DNA of 13,233 bases from an uncultured Porphyromonadaceae bacterium (GCA_900542255.1 UQMR01000064.1:1-13233); one strand, 5' to 3'. Shown: positions 5,856 to 13,233, counted from the first letter of the stretch. The notes: generated by a model from the sequence alone, not told the origin. Translations and numbers: made by a program.

Positions 5856-7010
5856 TCAGAAACCTGTACGCACGCCTAAACTGAGGCTTACATTCCACGG
5901 ACGGTCGCTCCACACACTATGTATGGGCGATTCGTGATGGAAATAATATCCCAACGTAGGCTCTATATACAAATCGAGATGCCGCATCAACTCAAACGCT
6001 GCACCCACTCGGGCTTGCACCGATAACTGGGGTTTCTTATCGCGCACCTTCTTCTCTTTCATCGTATGGAAGGCTTGACTTTCGGAACTCTCTTTCTGCA
6101 CGCCTGCAATGTTAAAGTCGGCCTCACCGCCTGCCGAGGCATAGAACGAGAAGCGTTTTACTTGGGCGATATGGAAGCTGACATATAGAGGAACACCCAA
6201 ATAATGAAGCGTTTGCGTTCCGCGACGCTGGTTGTCGGCCATTTCATAATTGGAAGTCATGAACGTATAGGCTACTCCCGTACCTACTCCCCAGCGGCCG
6301 AACCTCTTCTCGAACGAAGCGGTCACCGAGAGGGGCATTTTATGACGGTAGACGATTTCCTGCGCACCGGCGCGCATGATATATTGTACCGGCGAGACAT
6401 CGGAACGCATCGCGTTAGCCTTCACCGACAGCCAATTTCGGGGCAAAAGAGATTTTCCGGCCGAGCTCATGACGGCAGCATAGGCCGTATGGTCGTATTG
6501 CAACGTATCGTCAGACAATATCTTGGGCAATACTATCTTTGCAGGCTTGTCGGCTATCGCCAGGTGGTGTTTCTCGGGACGGACAGGCTCCTCTGCCACC
6601 TCTTCGGAGCGGCCGGTTTCGCGGCTGGATGTATCGGCAGCAGATGGCTGCGCCTCGGCATAAAGGCTTCGTACCGGGGCGACAGATTGTTCCTGCACAA
6701 GATTCCTCTCCTCCCCTTTATCGGGTTTGTGCGACATGTGGCGCGACACATACTCGTCTGCTATAATAACGGCATCGGGCTTATCTTGCACAGAGGGGGT
6801 TTCGTGCCATATTTTCCAAAACGACAACACTCCCACAACAAGCGCAACAGCAGCCGCACCGGCAAGGCAATAGTAACGACGACGATGCGTACGGAATCTG
6901 CTTACCGGGGGTAGCCCGGCTTCAACCTTGTCCCACAACTGCTCGGGCACTTCGCATTCGTATTCCCTCAGTTTTTCCTTGAAACAAGCAGCTATCTTAT
7001 CCTCTTTCAT
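5856..7010 (-). CDS. inner-membrane-anchored protein with C-terminal outer-membrane-type beta-barrel; partner of the ECF sigma factor
   Basis: 384 residues. Residues 1-40 are a soluble N-terminus with YECEVPEQLWDKVEAGLP, a pattern typical of Bacteroidetes proteins encoded after ECF sigma factors. A basic patch RTHRRRYY and one hydrophobic helix (47-67) follow. Residues 70-185 are a low-complexity, charged, probably periplasmic linker. Residues 190-384 look like an 8-stranded porin-type barrel (OMP_b-brl family): alternating strands such as WGVGTGVAYTFM, FSFYASAGGEADF and LSVQARVGAAFEL, finishing with the terminal strand WNVSLSLGVRTGF ending in Phe. The start is supported by a real AGGAGG seven nt upstream, overlapping the sigma-factor stop, so the two genes are coupled. 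The N-terminus plausibly binds the sigma factor as an anti-sigma, though it lacks a motif I can certify. No cleavable signal peptide is present, so how the barrel reaches the outer membrane is unclear. Confidence 0.85.
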   Translation of the reverse strand: MKEDKIAACFKEKLREYECEVPEQLWDKVEAGLPPVSRFRTHRRRYYCLAGAAAVALVVGVLSFWKIWHETPSVQDKPDAVIIADEYVSRHMSHKPDKGEERNLVQEQSVAPVRSLYAEAQPSAADTSSRETGRSEEVAEEPVRPEKHHLAIADKPAKIVLPKILSDDTLQYDHTAYAAVMSSAGKSLLPRNWLSVKANAMRSDVSPVQYIMRAGAQEIVYRHKMPLSVTASFEKRFGRWGVGTGVAYTFMTSNYEMADNQRRGTQTLHYLGVPLYVSFHIAQVKRFSFYASAGGEADFNIAGVQKESSESQAFHTMKEKKVRDKKPQLSVQARVGAAFELMRHLDLYIEPTLGYYFHHESPIHSVWSDRPWNVSLSLGVRTGF

Positions 7011-7017
7011 AACAGTG

Positions 7018-7023
7018 CCTCCT
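7018..7023 (-). promoter_or_regulatory. strong Shine-Dalgarno AGGAGG overlapping the sigma-factor stop codon
   Basis: The minus strand reads TAGGAGG: TAG is the stop of the sigma factor (7022-7024) and AGGAGG lies 7 nt before the ATG of the membrane protein. Such a strong site is uncommon in Bacteroidetes, which supports this start and implies translational coupling. Confidence 0.75.
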
Positions 7024-7558
7024 ATTGCATTTCTTGAATCTTTTTCTGTATCAAACTCCGTGCCCTATTATATTGCGAACGTGAAGTACCCTCGCTGATG
7101 CCCAACATATCGGCTATCTCCTTGTGCGAATAGCCCTCTATGGCATACATATTGAATACCGTGCGGAAACCGGGTGGCAATGCGGCTATCACGCCCAGCA
7201 AATCTTCGGCCGAGAGCCGCTCCATGACACCGACGTCTACCGATGCCTGCATCTCGGCATCCTCTATCGCCGCGGCATCGCGCATTACATCGCACTTGCG
7301 CAAAGACTCCAACGCTGTATTCACAACGATACGTCGTATCCATCCTTCAAGTGAGCCGCTGCCCGTAAAAGAGGGCAACGAAACAAAGACCTTGATAAAA
7401 GCCTCTTGCAGCACATCCTGTGCCCTATCTTTATCACCGACATATCGCATGCACACAGCCATCATGACACGCGCATAGCGGTCATAAAGTTCTTTCTGTG
7501 CCAATCGATCATTTCTGATACAAGCTGCTACAAGCTCTTTTTCTTCTTTGGGCTGCAT
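7022..7558 (-). CDS. ECF-type RNA polymerase sigma-70 factor
   Basis: 178 residues from the ATG at 7558. An in-frame TTG at 7588 would add ten residues but is less likely. Region 2 spans about 24-89: YDRYARVMMAVCMRYVGDKD, then AQDVLQEAFIKVF and WIRRIVVNTALESLRK. Region 4 spans about 121-174: VIAALPPGFRTVFNMYAIEG, then YSHKEIADMLGISEGTSRSQ and YNRARSLIQKK, the helix-turn-helix that reads the -35 element. Regions 1.1 and 3 are missing, as in all ECF sigmas. It would direct core RNA polymerase to a small regulon in response to an envelope signal. The next gene, 11 bp away, encodes its likely membrane regulator. Autoregulation is usual in the family, but I see no matching promoter pair to claim it. 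Confidence 0.95.
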   Translation of the reverse strand: MQPKEEKELVAACIRNDRLAQKELYDRYARVMMAVCMRYVGDKDRAQDVLQEAFIKVFVSLPSFTGSGSLEGWIRRIVVNTALESLRKCDVMRDAAAIEDAEMQASVDVGVMERLSAEDLLGVIAALPPGFRTVFNMYAIEGYSHKEIADMLGISEGTSRSQYNRARSLIQKKIQEMQ

Positions 7559-7618
7559 TGTGATACATGCACCTTTTACAAGATGCAATTATTTCGCGTT
7601 GTGTTGCACACGCATGTC

Positions 7619-7674
7619 AAAAAAAAACTATTAGCAGGCGGGGTGTGTGAATACACACCGCCGTCTGCCAATAG
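7619..7674 (-). terminator. strong Rho-independent terminator of the fur-purA-DUF1015 transcript
   Basis: On the minus strand a long stem begins CTATT (7670-7674) and closes with AATAG (7628-7632), enclosing GCAGACGG/CCGCCTGC and GGTGTGT/ACACACC segments with small mismatches and an ATTC loop. Nine T residues follow (7619-7627). It lies 24 bp past the DUF1015 stop codon and is the clearest terminator in the window. Confidence 0.88.
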
Positions 7675-7698
7675 TCAACTGTTTTTTATCTTATTTCC

Positions 7699-8949
7699 TT
7701 AGTCATCCAGTTTGTGTATTACCAAGCCTGAGCGCAGTTTCGGCTCGAACCATGTAGTCTTCGGCGGCATGATGTTGCCCGTATCGGCAATATCTATCAG
7801 CTGTTGCATGGAGACAGGGTACAATGCCAGTGCCACGCGCATCTCTCCGCTGTCGACCCGCTCTTTGAGCTCACCCAAGCCGCGGATGCCTCCTACGAAA
7901 TCGATACGTTTGTCGCTTCGCAAGTCATGGATACCCAATATATCGCGCAAGATATAGTCCGACGAGATGGTCACATCGAGCACGCCTATCGGGTCATTGT
8001 CGTCATAGGTACCGGGACGGGCTGTCAGCGAATACCACTCGCCATCGATATAGAGCGAGAAGTTGTGCAGTGCGGCCGGCGTATATATCTCCTTGCCTTT
8101 CTTCTCTACTATAAAATGCTCTGCGAGCTTGTCTAAGAACTGCTCGGTGGTAAGGCCGTTCAGGTCTTTCACGACACGGTTATAGTCGATAATTTTCAGG
8201 TGCGAAGCCGGGAAACATACCGCGAGGAAGTAGTTATACTCCTCGTCTCCACGATGATTGGGGTTGTTACGGGCTTTCTCGGCGCCTACAAGAGCGGCAG
8301 CTGCCGTACGATGGTGCCCATCGGCAATATAGAGATACGGGATAGCCGCAAAAAGCTCTGTGATACGCTTTATCTCCTTCTCGTCGTCGATTACCCAGAA
8401 ATGATGTCCGAAACCATCGGGTGCGACAAAATCATACTCGGGCTTTTTCTCTTTGACGATACGGCTCACGATGCCGTCGAGTTCGGCGTTATCGGGATAC
8501 GAAAAGAATACCGGCTCTATGTTGGCATTGCTGTTACGCACGTGTTTCATGCGGTCTTCCTCCTTGTCGCGACGCGTCAGCTCGTGTTTCTTTATCACGC
8601 CGTTGAGGTAATCCTCTACATTGGCGCATACTACGAGACCATATTGCGTGCGTCCGTTCATCGTCTGAGCATAGATGTAGTAGTTCTCTTTCGCATCTTG
8701 TACAAGCCAGCCTTTCTCTTGGAACATTTTGAAGTTCTCTACGGCCTTCTTATACACCTCGGGCGAATGCTCGTCGGTACCGGGCGCGAAATCTATCTCG
8801 GGTTTGATGATGTGATAGAGCGATTTCTCGTTTCCGGCGGCCTCGGCACGTGCCTCTTCTGAGCTGAGCACATCGTAGGGACGCGAAGCTACCTCTTCTA
8901 CTAACTCCTTCGGGGGACGTAACCCCTTAAACGGTTTTACTTTTGCCAT
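7699..8949 (-). CDS. DUF1015 family protein
   Basis: 416 residues, a normal length for DUF1015 (PF06245). The start MAKVKPFKGLRPP is characteristic, as are SRPYDVLSSEEAR (22-34), YIADGHHRTAAA (207-218) and the C-terminal MPPKTTWFEPKLRSGLVIHK. The conserved GHHRT segment and acidic residues suggest a ligand- or metal-binding pocket, but no biochemical role is established to my knowledge. In Bacteroides I recall this gene next to the serine-synthesis genes serC and serA; here it instead follows purA, 94 bp downstream with no convincing promoter between, and is closed by the strong terminator. There is no signal peptide, so it is cytoplasmic. Family membership is very secure; function is unknown. 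Confidence 0.93.
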   Translation of the reverse strand: MAKVKPFKGLRPPKELVEEVASRPYDVLSSEEARAEAAGNEKSLYHIIKPEIDFAPGTDEHSPEVYKKAVENFKMFQEKGWLVQDAKENYYIYAQTMNGRTQYGLVVCANVEDYLNGVIKKHELTRRDKEEDRMKHVRNSNANIEPVFFSYPDNAELDGIVSRIVKEKKPEYDFVAPDGFGHHFWVIDDEKEIKRITELFAAIPYLYIADGHHRTAAAALVGAEKARNNPNHRGDEEYNYFLAVCFPASHLKIIDYNRVVKDLNGLTTEQFLDKLAEHFIVEKKGKEIYTPAALHNFSLYIDGEWYSLTARPGTYDDNDPIGVLDVTISSDYILRDILGIHDLRSDKRIDFVGGIRGLGELKERVDSGEMRVALALYPVSMQQLIDIADTGNIMPPKTTWFEPKLRSGLVIHKLDD

Positions 8950-9043
8950 AATGTTGTGTTTTTGTGGGCATCGAAGCCCGGTTATTAGAAAAAATATTAA
9001 GGTCGGTATTCTTTTTTTGTCTCTCTTGTCGCCGAGTCGCCTA

Positions 9044-10312
9044 CTAGAACTTGCGTTCTATGGTCTGCTCGCGGTCGGGACCTACCGAGACGATAGCAAT
9101 GGGCACACCCAACTCTCGCTCTATAAAAGCGATATAGTCGCTGAAAGCCTGCGGGAAATCCTCTTCGCATTTCACCTCCGAGAGGCACTGTTTCCATCCG
9201 GGCAACTCTACATAGACGGGCTCGATGTTGCTTTCTTCTATCGAGAAAGGCAGCTCGTTGGTCTCTTTGCCGTCTATCCGGTAAGCTACACAGGCCTTGA
9301 TGGTATCGAAGGTATCGAGCACATCGCTCTTCATCATGATAAGGCGCGTCACGCCATCTATCATCACGGCATACCGCAACGCTACAAGGTCTATCCATCC
9401 GCAACGGCGGCGACGCCCTGTCACGGCTCCGAATTCATGGCCTATCTCGCACATCTTGTCGCCTACCTCATTGATTTGTTCGGTAGGGAACGGCCCGCTT
9501 CCTACCCGGGTGCAATATGCCTTGAAGATACCATATACCTCGCCTATGGCATGGGGCGAAACTCCCAGGCCGGTGCAGGCTCCGGCACATACGGTATTGG
9601 ACGATGTCACAAAGGGATATGAACCGAAATCGACATCGAGCATCGTGCCTTGCGCTCCCTCGGCAAGGATACTCTTCTCGTCGTGCAGGAGATGATTTAT
9701 CAGATACTCGCTATCTACTATCTTGAATCTTTTCAGGAACTCTATGGCGTCGAACCAGCGGGCTTCGAGCTCGTGCAGGTCATATTCATACTGCAACGAG
9801 GCGAGTATCTGCTCGTGGCGGGCTTTCAGGCGGGCATATTTCTCCTCAAAGTTACAGGCTATATCGCCCACGCGCAGTCCGTTACGACTTATCTTATCGG
9901 TATAGGTAGGACCTATGCCTTTACCCGTGGTACCTATCTTGCCACTGCCCTTGGCAGCCTCATAGGCAGCATCGAGCAAGCGATGGGTCGGCAATATAAG
10001 GTGTGCTTTCTTGGATATGCGCAACCTCTCGCTTATATCGTGCCCGCTTGCGGCAAGCTGTTCTACTTCTTCCTTAAACAATACGGGGTCTATCACTACG
10101 CCGTTGCCGATAATATTGACCTTACCGCCCTGAAATATCCCCGAGGGGATAGAACGCAACACATACTTGTGTCCGTCAAATTCGAGCGTATGCCCGGCAT
10201 TGGGCCCCCCTTGAAAACGCGCTACGGCATCGTACCGGGGAGTGAGCACGTCTACGACCTTTCCTTTGCCTTCGTCGCCCCATTGTAAACCTAAGAGAAT
10301 ATCTACTTTCAT
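9044..10312 (-). CDS. purA: adenylosuccinate synthetase
   Basis: 422 residues. It joins IMP and aspartate using GTP to make adenylosuccinate, the first committed step of AMP synthesis, in the cytoplasm. Signatures in order: LGLQWGDEGKGKVVD (7-21, P-loop with the catalytic Asp13), GGPNAGHT (35-42, catalytic His41), IGTTGKGIGPTYTDK (126-140), AEGAQGTMLDVDFGSYPFVT (218-237), and TGRRRRCGWIDLVALRYA (298-315), the GTP/aspartate-loop region. The C-terminus with SVGPDREQTIERKF is complete. It starts 23 bp after the fur-family gene, so the two are almost certainly co-transcribed. Confidence 0.98.
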   Translation of the reverse strand: MKVDILLGLQWGDEGKGKVVDVLTPRYDAVARFQGGPNAGHTLEFDGHKYVLRSIPSGIFQGGKVNIIGNGVVIDPVLFKEEVEQLAASGHDISERLRISKKAHLILPTHRLLDAAYEAAKGSGKIGTTGKGIGPTYTDKISRNGLRVGDIACNFEEKYARLKARHEQILASLQYEYDLHELEARWFDAIEFLKRFKIVDSEYLINHLLHDEKSILAEGAQGTMLDVDFGSYPFVTSSNTVCAGACTGLGVSPHAIGEVYGIFKAYCTRVGSGPFPTEQINEVGDKMCEIGHEFGAVTGRRRRCGWIDLVALRYAVMIDGVTRLIMMKSDVLDTFDTIKACVAYRIDGKETNELPFSIEESNIEPVYVELPGWKQCLSEVKCEEDFPQAFSDYIAFIERELGVPIAIVSVGPDREQTIERKF

Positions 10313-10335
10313 AATTCAGGTATCTTGTTTTTCTT

Positions 10336-10824
10336 TTATCTGCTTTTTTCTGTTGTTCCTGCCCGCATCATCTGCTCGCGCCGGGCGCAACTGCTGCACA
10401 TGCCATATATATAGAGCGTGTAGTAGGCCGGCTCGAAACTGCGGGGCTTTTTGGGCAATAACTCAGCCACCGTATTCACAGCCTTAACCTCCTTGACTTT
10501 GCCGCAACGCGTGCATATGAGGTGATGGTGGTTGATGCTCCCCGAGACGCGCTCGTAGCGTGTCATGCCGTCACCCAAGGTCACACGCCTCACAAGGCCG
10601 GCCTCTACCAGCAGGTCGAGCGTGTTATAGACCGTAGCACGGCTCACACGATACCCGTCGGCCAGCAGCAGGTTGTAAAGGGCCTCGGCTCCCACATGTG
10701 CCGGAGAGGAAAAGATTTTTTCAAGGATGACAAAACGCTCTGGCGTCTTACGCTTCTTGTGTTCTTCCAAAAAACGGGCAAATTTCTGCCGGGCCGACCA
10801 TTCTTTTACTTTCTCTTCGCTCAT
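10336..10824 (-). CDS. Fur-family metal-responsive transcriptional repressor
   Basis: 162 residues from the ATG at 10824, chosen because it is preceded by a GAAAAG-type leader and because an upstream in-frame start at 10899 would add 25 residues (MERGMAARRCARTRYLALAC) unlike the family. The winged helix is at about 25-90 (KRKTPERFVILEKIF, VSRATVYNTLDLLVEAGLV). The dimerisation domain has HHHLICTRCGKVKEV (99-113) with Cys104/Cys107 and GMCSSC with Cys143/Cys146, the two CxxC pairs of a structural zinc site. Whether it senses iron (Fur), peroxide (PerR) or zinc (Zur) cannot be settled from the sequence. It is the first gene of a transcript with purA. No clear Fur box is visible over its promoter. 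Confidence 0.93.
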   Translation of the reverse strand: MSEEKVKEWSARQKFARFLEEHKKRKTPERFVILEKIFSSPAHVGAEALYNLLLADGYRVSRATVYNTLDLLVEAGLVRRVTLGDGMTRYERVSGSINHHHLICTRCGKVKEVKAVNTVAELLPKKPRSFEPAYYTLYIYGMCSSCARREQMMRAGTTEKSR

Positions 10825-10922
10825 CTTTTCAGCTTTTACACACGCAAGTGCGAGGTATCGTGTTCTTGCACACCTGCGTGCCGCCATACCGCGCTCCATA
10901 GGGTTGCAGGCTTACTTCCTTG

Positions 10923-10952
10923 CAAAGATAATACAAACCCGTGCAAAACAAA
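10923..10952 (-). promoter_or_regulatory. Bacteroidetes-type promoter for fur-purA
   Basis: On the minus strand a -33 TTTG (10949-10952) and a -7 TATCTTTG (10923-10930, a full TAnnTTTG match) are separated by 18 nt, close to the preferred spacing. Transcription would start near 10915, leaving a leader of about 90 nt before the ATG at 10824. Confidence 0.62.
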
Positions 10953-11040
10953 ATAAAAACATGTTTTTAATTTCTTACGCCGTTTCTTGCCTTTCTCACA
11001 GAATGATAAGATCGGGGATACACCCCCGGAGCGGTGTTTC

Positions 11041-11691
11041 TCATGCGTCGGGCAGCCCGCCACCCAAGGCTCTTATCTGTTCGGCACGCTCGGGGTCCAA
11101 CCCGTCGCATGAGGCGATACATGACACAATCGTACCGGCCGACTCAGGCCGCATCATACCCTCTGCGAGCCACTGCCGTGCCATAGCCGACACAACGCCC
11201 CGGCCGGCTCCCTCGCAAAGGAGTGCGCAACGCGCTATACTACGCACAAAATCATCATCGGCCACACGGTCCCACAGCCCATAGGCCAACCGATAGCCCG
11301 TGTATGCCACCATATCGGCATCAGAGGCTACCCACTCACAGGCCAGCTGCCGCGCCGACGGCAGTGCTGCAAACAGGAACTTACAGCAAAAATCGGCAAC
11401 CTCGACGGTTGGTATCTCACTGGCCCACCGAAGGGCATCGGCATAGCCGAATTCTCCTGCCGGACATACCATGGGAGCCAGCAACATCGATTCCCGCACG
11501 CCCTTGTCTTGCCACAGCTCCTCGGCTATATCGAGCCGGGAGGGTATGTCGGCAGCTATGCGCCGCAGCAAGGGCATCGTCAACCCGAAGTTGACCCGAT
11601 AGGCCATCCCCTTCTCTCGCATACTTTGTGCCACCATACCGTTCATATAGTGACGGTAGAGACGCTTTATCTCTTTCAGCTCAGGAGTCAT
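11041..11691 (-). CDS. DNA alkylation repair protein (AlkD-like HEAT-repeat family)
   Basis: 216 residues from the ATG at 11691. The in-frame TTG at 11700 is less likely. All-helical, HEAT-like repeats run throughout, starting with MTPELKEIKRLYRHYMNGMV, then SMREKGMAYRVNFGLTMPLL (residues 25-44) and LDIAEELWQDKGVRESMLLA. This fits the DNA_alkylation family (PF08713), whose member AlkD removes positively charged N3/N7-alkylated purines by wrapping DNA. Bacteroidales members share the YRVNFG/KLNFG motif. I cannot place the catalytic Trp/Asp/Arg set of Bacillus AlkD with confidence, so glycosylase activity is inferred. It is a single gene between the spt terminator and the fur promoter, with its own candidate promoter. 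The last residues (GGGLPDA) are unremarkable. Confidence 0.85.
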   Translation of the reverse strand: MTPELKEIKRLYRHYMNGMVAQSMREKGMAYRVNFGLTMPLLRRIAADIPSRLDIAEELWQDKGVRESMLLAPMVCPAGEFGYADALRWASEIPTVEVADFCCKFLFAALPSARQLACEWVASDADMVAYTGYRLAYGLWDRVADDDFVRSIARCALLCEGAGRGVVSAMARQWLAEGMMRPESAGTIVSCIASCDGLDPERAEQIRALGGGLPDA

Positions 11692-11711
11692 AATTCTCAA
11701 TTTTACAGATT

Positions 11712-11741
11712 CAAACTATACCGGAGAGGTGTTTTTACAAA
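11712..11741 (-). promoter_or_regulatory. candidate promoter for the alkylation-repair gene
   Basis: On the minus strand TTTG (11738-11741) is followed after 18 nt by ATAGTTTG (11712-11719), which keeps the TTTG half of the -7 element but not the leading TA. The leader would be very short. The -33 overlaps the T-rich tail of the spt terminator. Confidence 0.35.
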
Positions 11742-11779
11742 AGAAGAAAGGATGCAGGTTCTACGACTCGCATCCTTTC
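11738..11779 (-). terminator. Rho-independent terminator of spt
   Basis: A perfect 10-bp stem GAAAGGATGC/GCATCCTTTC (11770-11779 with 11746-11755 on the minus strand) with a 14-nt loop is followed by TTCTTTTG. It begins 28 bp after the spt stop codon. Confidence 0.75.
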
Positions 11780-11806
11780 CTGTCATATAAATATTACGAA
11801 TATTCC

Positions 11807-12994
11807 TTAGGGTATGATAGCGAGCTTCTTGAAGCACTTCTCTATCTTCTCCAAAGCATACGCAACTTGCTCCTTGGTATGAGTAGCCATCAGCGAGAAA
11901 CGTATGAGGGTGCTGTCGGAAGGTACGGCGGGCGAAACGACCGGATTGACAAAGATACCCTCGTCGAACAGCATCCGTGTCACTCTGAAAGTCTTCTCGT
12001 TATCGCGTACGAACAAGGGTATGATAGGTGTCGATGTATTGCCTATCTCGCAACCCATGCTACGGAATCCCTCCAATGCCATATTGGTAACATCCCACAA
12101 CCGCTGTATGCGCTCGGGCTCTTTTTCCATAATGTCAAGGGCTGCTCCCACGGCGGCTGTCGAGGCCGGTGTTATACTTGCCGAGAAGATGTACGAGCGC
12201 GAATTGTGGCGCAGGTAGTTGGCCGTAACCGAGTCGGTGGCGATAAAGCCGCCCAATGAGGCAAACGACTTGCTGAATGTTCCCATAATGAGGTCAACGT
12301 CTTTCGTTACGCCAAAGTGGTCGCAAGTTCCGCGACCATTGCGCCCGAATACGCCTATACCATGAGCCTCATCGACCATAACGGCAGCGTTGTATTTCTT
12401 TGCCAACTGTACAATGGCAGGCAGGTTGGCAACATCGCCTTCCATCGAGAAAACGCCGTCGGTCACAATCAACTTCACCTTATCGGGCTCGCAATGTTGC
12501 AACTGGTGTTCCAGCGAGAACATGTCATTATGCTTATACTTCAAATGCTTCGAGAAAGAGAGGCGATAGCCTTCGATGATAGAAGCATGGTCGAGCTCAT
12601 CAGACAGAATATAGTCTTCACGGCCTGTCAGACACGATACGACACCCAAGTTCACCTGAAAACCGGTAGAGTAAATAATAGCTTCCTCTTTACCAACAAA
12701 TTTTGCCAAACGATGCTCAAGTTCTTCATGAATATCCAATGTACCATTCAGGAAACGCGAACCGGCGCAACCCGTGCCATATTTCCTAATGGCAGCAATA
12801 GCAGCTTCCTTGATTTTAGGATGATTGGTAAGCCCTAAATAGCTGTTCGAGCCGAACATCAATACTCTTTTACCATTAATGACGACCTCTGTATCCTGGT
12901 CGCTCTCTATCTTGCGAAAATAGGGATACACGCCCAGTGCCTTGGCTTTCTGCGGAGCATCATATTTCGCAAGTTTAGCTTGCAATAATTTCAT
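11807..12994 (-). CDS. spt: serine palmitoyltransferase (alpha-oxoamine synthase family)
   Basis: 395 residues. A PLP enzyme that condenses L-serine with a fatty acyl-CoA to 3-ketosphinganine, the first step of sphingolipid synthesis, which makes Bacteroidales sphingolipid membranes and signals. The N-terminus MKLLQAKLAKYDAPQKAKAL followed by GVYPYFRKIESDQDTEVVIN closely matches my memory of the characterised Bacteroides thetaiotaomicron enzyme BT_0870. Other signatures: NSYLGLTNHPKIKEAA, GTGCAGSRFLNGTLDIHEEL (73-92), LDHASIIEG with cofactor-stacking His136, MVDEAHGIGVFG with Asp208 and His211, and GTFSKSFASLGGF with the Schiff-base Lys242. The C-terminal FSLMATHTKEQV is complete. 8-amino-7-oxononanoate synthase (BioF) and Kbl are close relatives, but the N-terminal sequence and gene context without bio genes favour Spt. 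It is monocistronic, with a terminator on each side. Confidence 0.92.
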   Translation of the reverse strand: MKLLQAKLAKYDAPQKAKALGVYPYFRKIESDQDTEVVINGKRVLMFGSNSYLGLTNHPKIKEAAIAAIRKYGTGCAGSRFLNGTLDIHEELEHRLAKFVGKEEAIIYSTGFQVNLGVVSCLTGREDYILSDELDHASIIEGYRLSFSKHLKYKHNDMFSLEHQLQHCEPDKVKLIVTDGVFSMEGDVANLPAIVQLAKKYNAAVMVDEAHGIGVFGRNGRGTCDHFGVTKDVDLIMGTFSKSFASLGGFIATDSVTANYLRHNSRSYIFSASITPASTAAVGAALDIMEKEPERIQRLWDVTNMALEGFRSMGCEIGNTSTPIIPLFVRDNEKTFRVTRMLFDEGIFVNPVVSPAVPSDSTLIRFSLMATHTKEQVAYALEKIEKCFKKLAIIP

Positions 12995-13044
12995 AGTTTA
13001 GTCTCTTGTTTTTTCCTTAAACTATCCGTAACATATACGGCCTG

Positions 13045-13052
13045 CAAAAATA
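13045..13052 (-). promoter_or_regulatory. candidate -7 element for spt
   Basis: The minus strand reads TATTTTTG, a full match to TAnnTTTG, 51 bp before the spt ATG. Only a degenerate -33 (TTTCG about 23 nt upstream) accompanies it, in a very A+T-rich region. Confidence 0.35.
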
Positions 13053-13140
13053 CAACTTTTATTCTTATTATTCTACGAAATATCAGAAAAACTTATCCAC
13101 AGAAATCTATTTTTATCTGAATCACAGTTTATTATATATC

Positions 13141-13175
13141 AAAAAGGCGTGGCGCCCTTCACAGGGTGCCACGCC
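13141..13175 (-). terminator. terminator of a minus-strand gene beyond the right edge
   Basis: GGCGTGGC and GCCACGCC (13146-13153 with 13168-13175) plus an inner CCCT/AGGG segment form a strong stem with one internal mismatch. On the minus strand it is followed by TTTTT (13141-13145). No gene in the window feeds it, so its gene must start to the right of 13233. Confidence 0.75.
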
Positions 13176-13233
13176 TCAACAAATTATCCTCTTTTACAAA
13201 ACTACTTTATATGTTGTATTTTCTACTTTTACT

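Noticed and set aside
9650..10288. 212-residue plus-strand frame opposite purA
   Set aside because: purA motifs on the minus strand are unambiguous, so this is a shadow frame.
10825..10899. Extended start of the fur-family protein at 10899
   Set aside because: The added Arg/Cys-rich residues do not resemble the family; the ATG at 10824 gives the usual length.

Overview
The window reads as a Bacteroidales chromosome segment. Protein signatures fit that order: an Spt-type serine palmitoyltransferase for bacterial sphingolipids, an ECF sigma factor paired with an inner-membrane/beta-barrel protein, and a DUF1015 protein. So do the promoters, which resemble the Bacteroidetes form TTTG-N(17-20)-TAnnTTTG, and the A-rich leaders in place of Shine-Dalgarno sites. 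Base composition looks near 50% G+C, which would suit a Barnesiella- or Muribaculaceae-like organism better than Bacteroides proper. That placement is a guess.

Layout, left to right. (1) 1-934, minus: the N-terminal two thirds of an M24B Xaa-Pro aminopeptidase, cut by the window edge. (2) 1203-5169, plus: four intact genes of phage-capsid character, namely a scaffold-like protein, an SU10/DUF5309-type major capsid protein, a tail-fibre-like protein and a head-tail-adaptor-like protein. They are the only plus-strand genes in the window, and no terminase, portal, integrase, lysis or tail-tube gene accompanies them. (3) 5170-5855: a 686-bp convergent gap with two bidirectional-looking terminators, a G+C-rich stretch with an orphan reading frame, and an A+T-rich stretch with three inverted repeats. 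(4) 5856-7558, minus: an ECF sigma factor and a membrane protein with an inner-membrane segment and a C-terminal beta-barrel. (5) 7699-10824, minus: fur-family regulator, purA and a DUF1015 gene, probably one operon from a good promoter before fur to a strong terminator after DUF1015. (6) 11041-11691, minus: AlkD-like DNA alkylation repair gene. (7) 11807-12994, minus: spt. (8) At the right edge, the terminator of another minus-strand gene lying outside the window.

The housekeeping genes are ordinary. The unusual part is the capsid cassette. All four genes are open and use codons like their neighbours, suggesting long residence and perhaps selection. The capsid protein starts with a hydrophobic segment ending in Ala-Ser-Ala that looks like a Sec signal peptide or membrane anchor, which is unexpected for a cytoplasmically assembled HK97-fold shell. 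A domesticated, possibly membrane-associated or exported capsid-derived particle is one reading. An eroded prophage or the fragment of a split phage is the main alternative.
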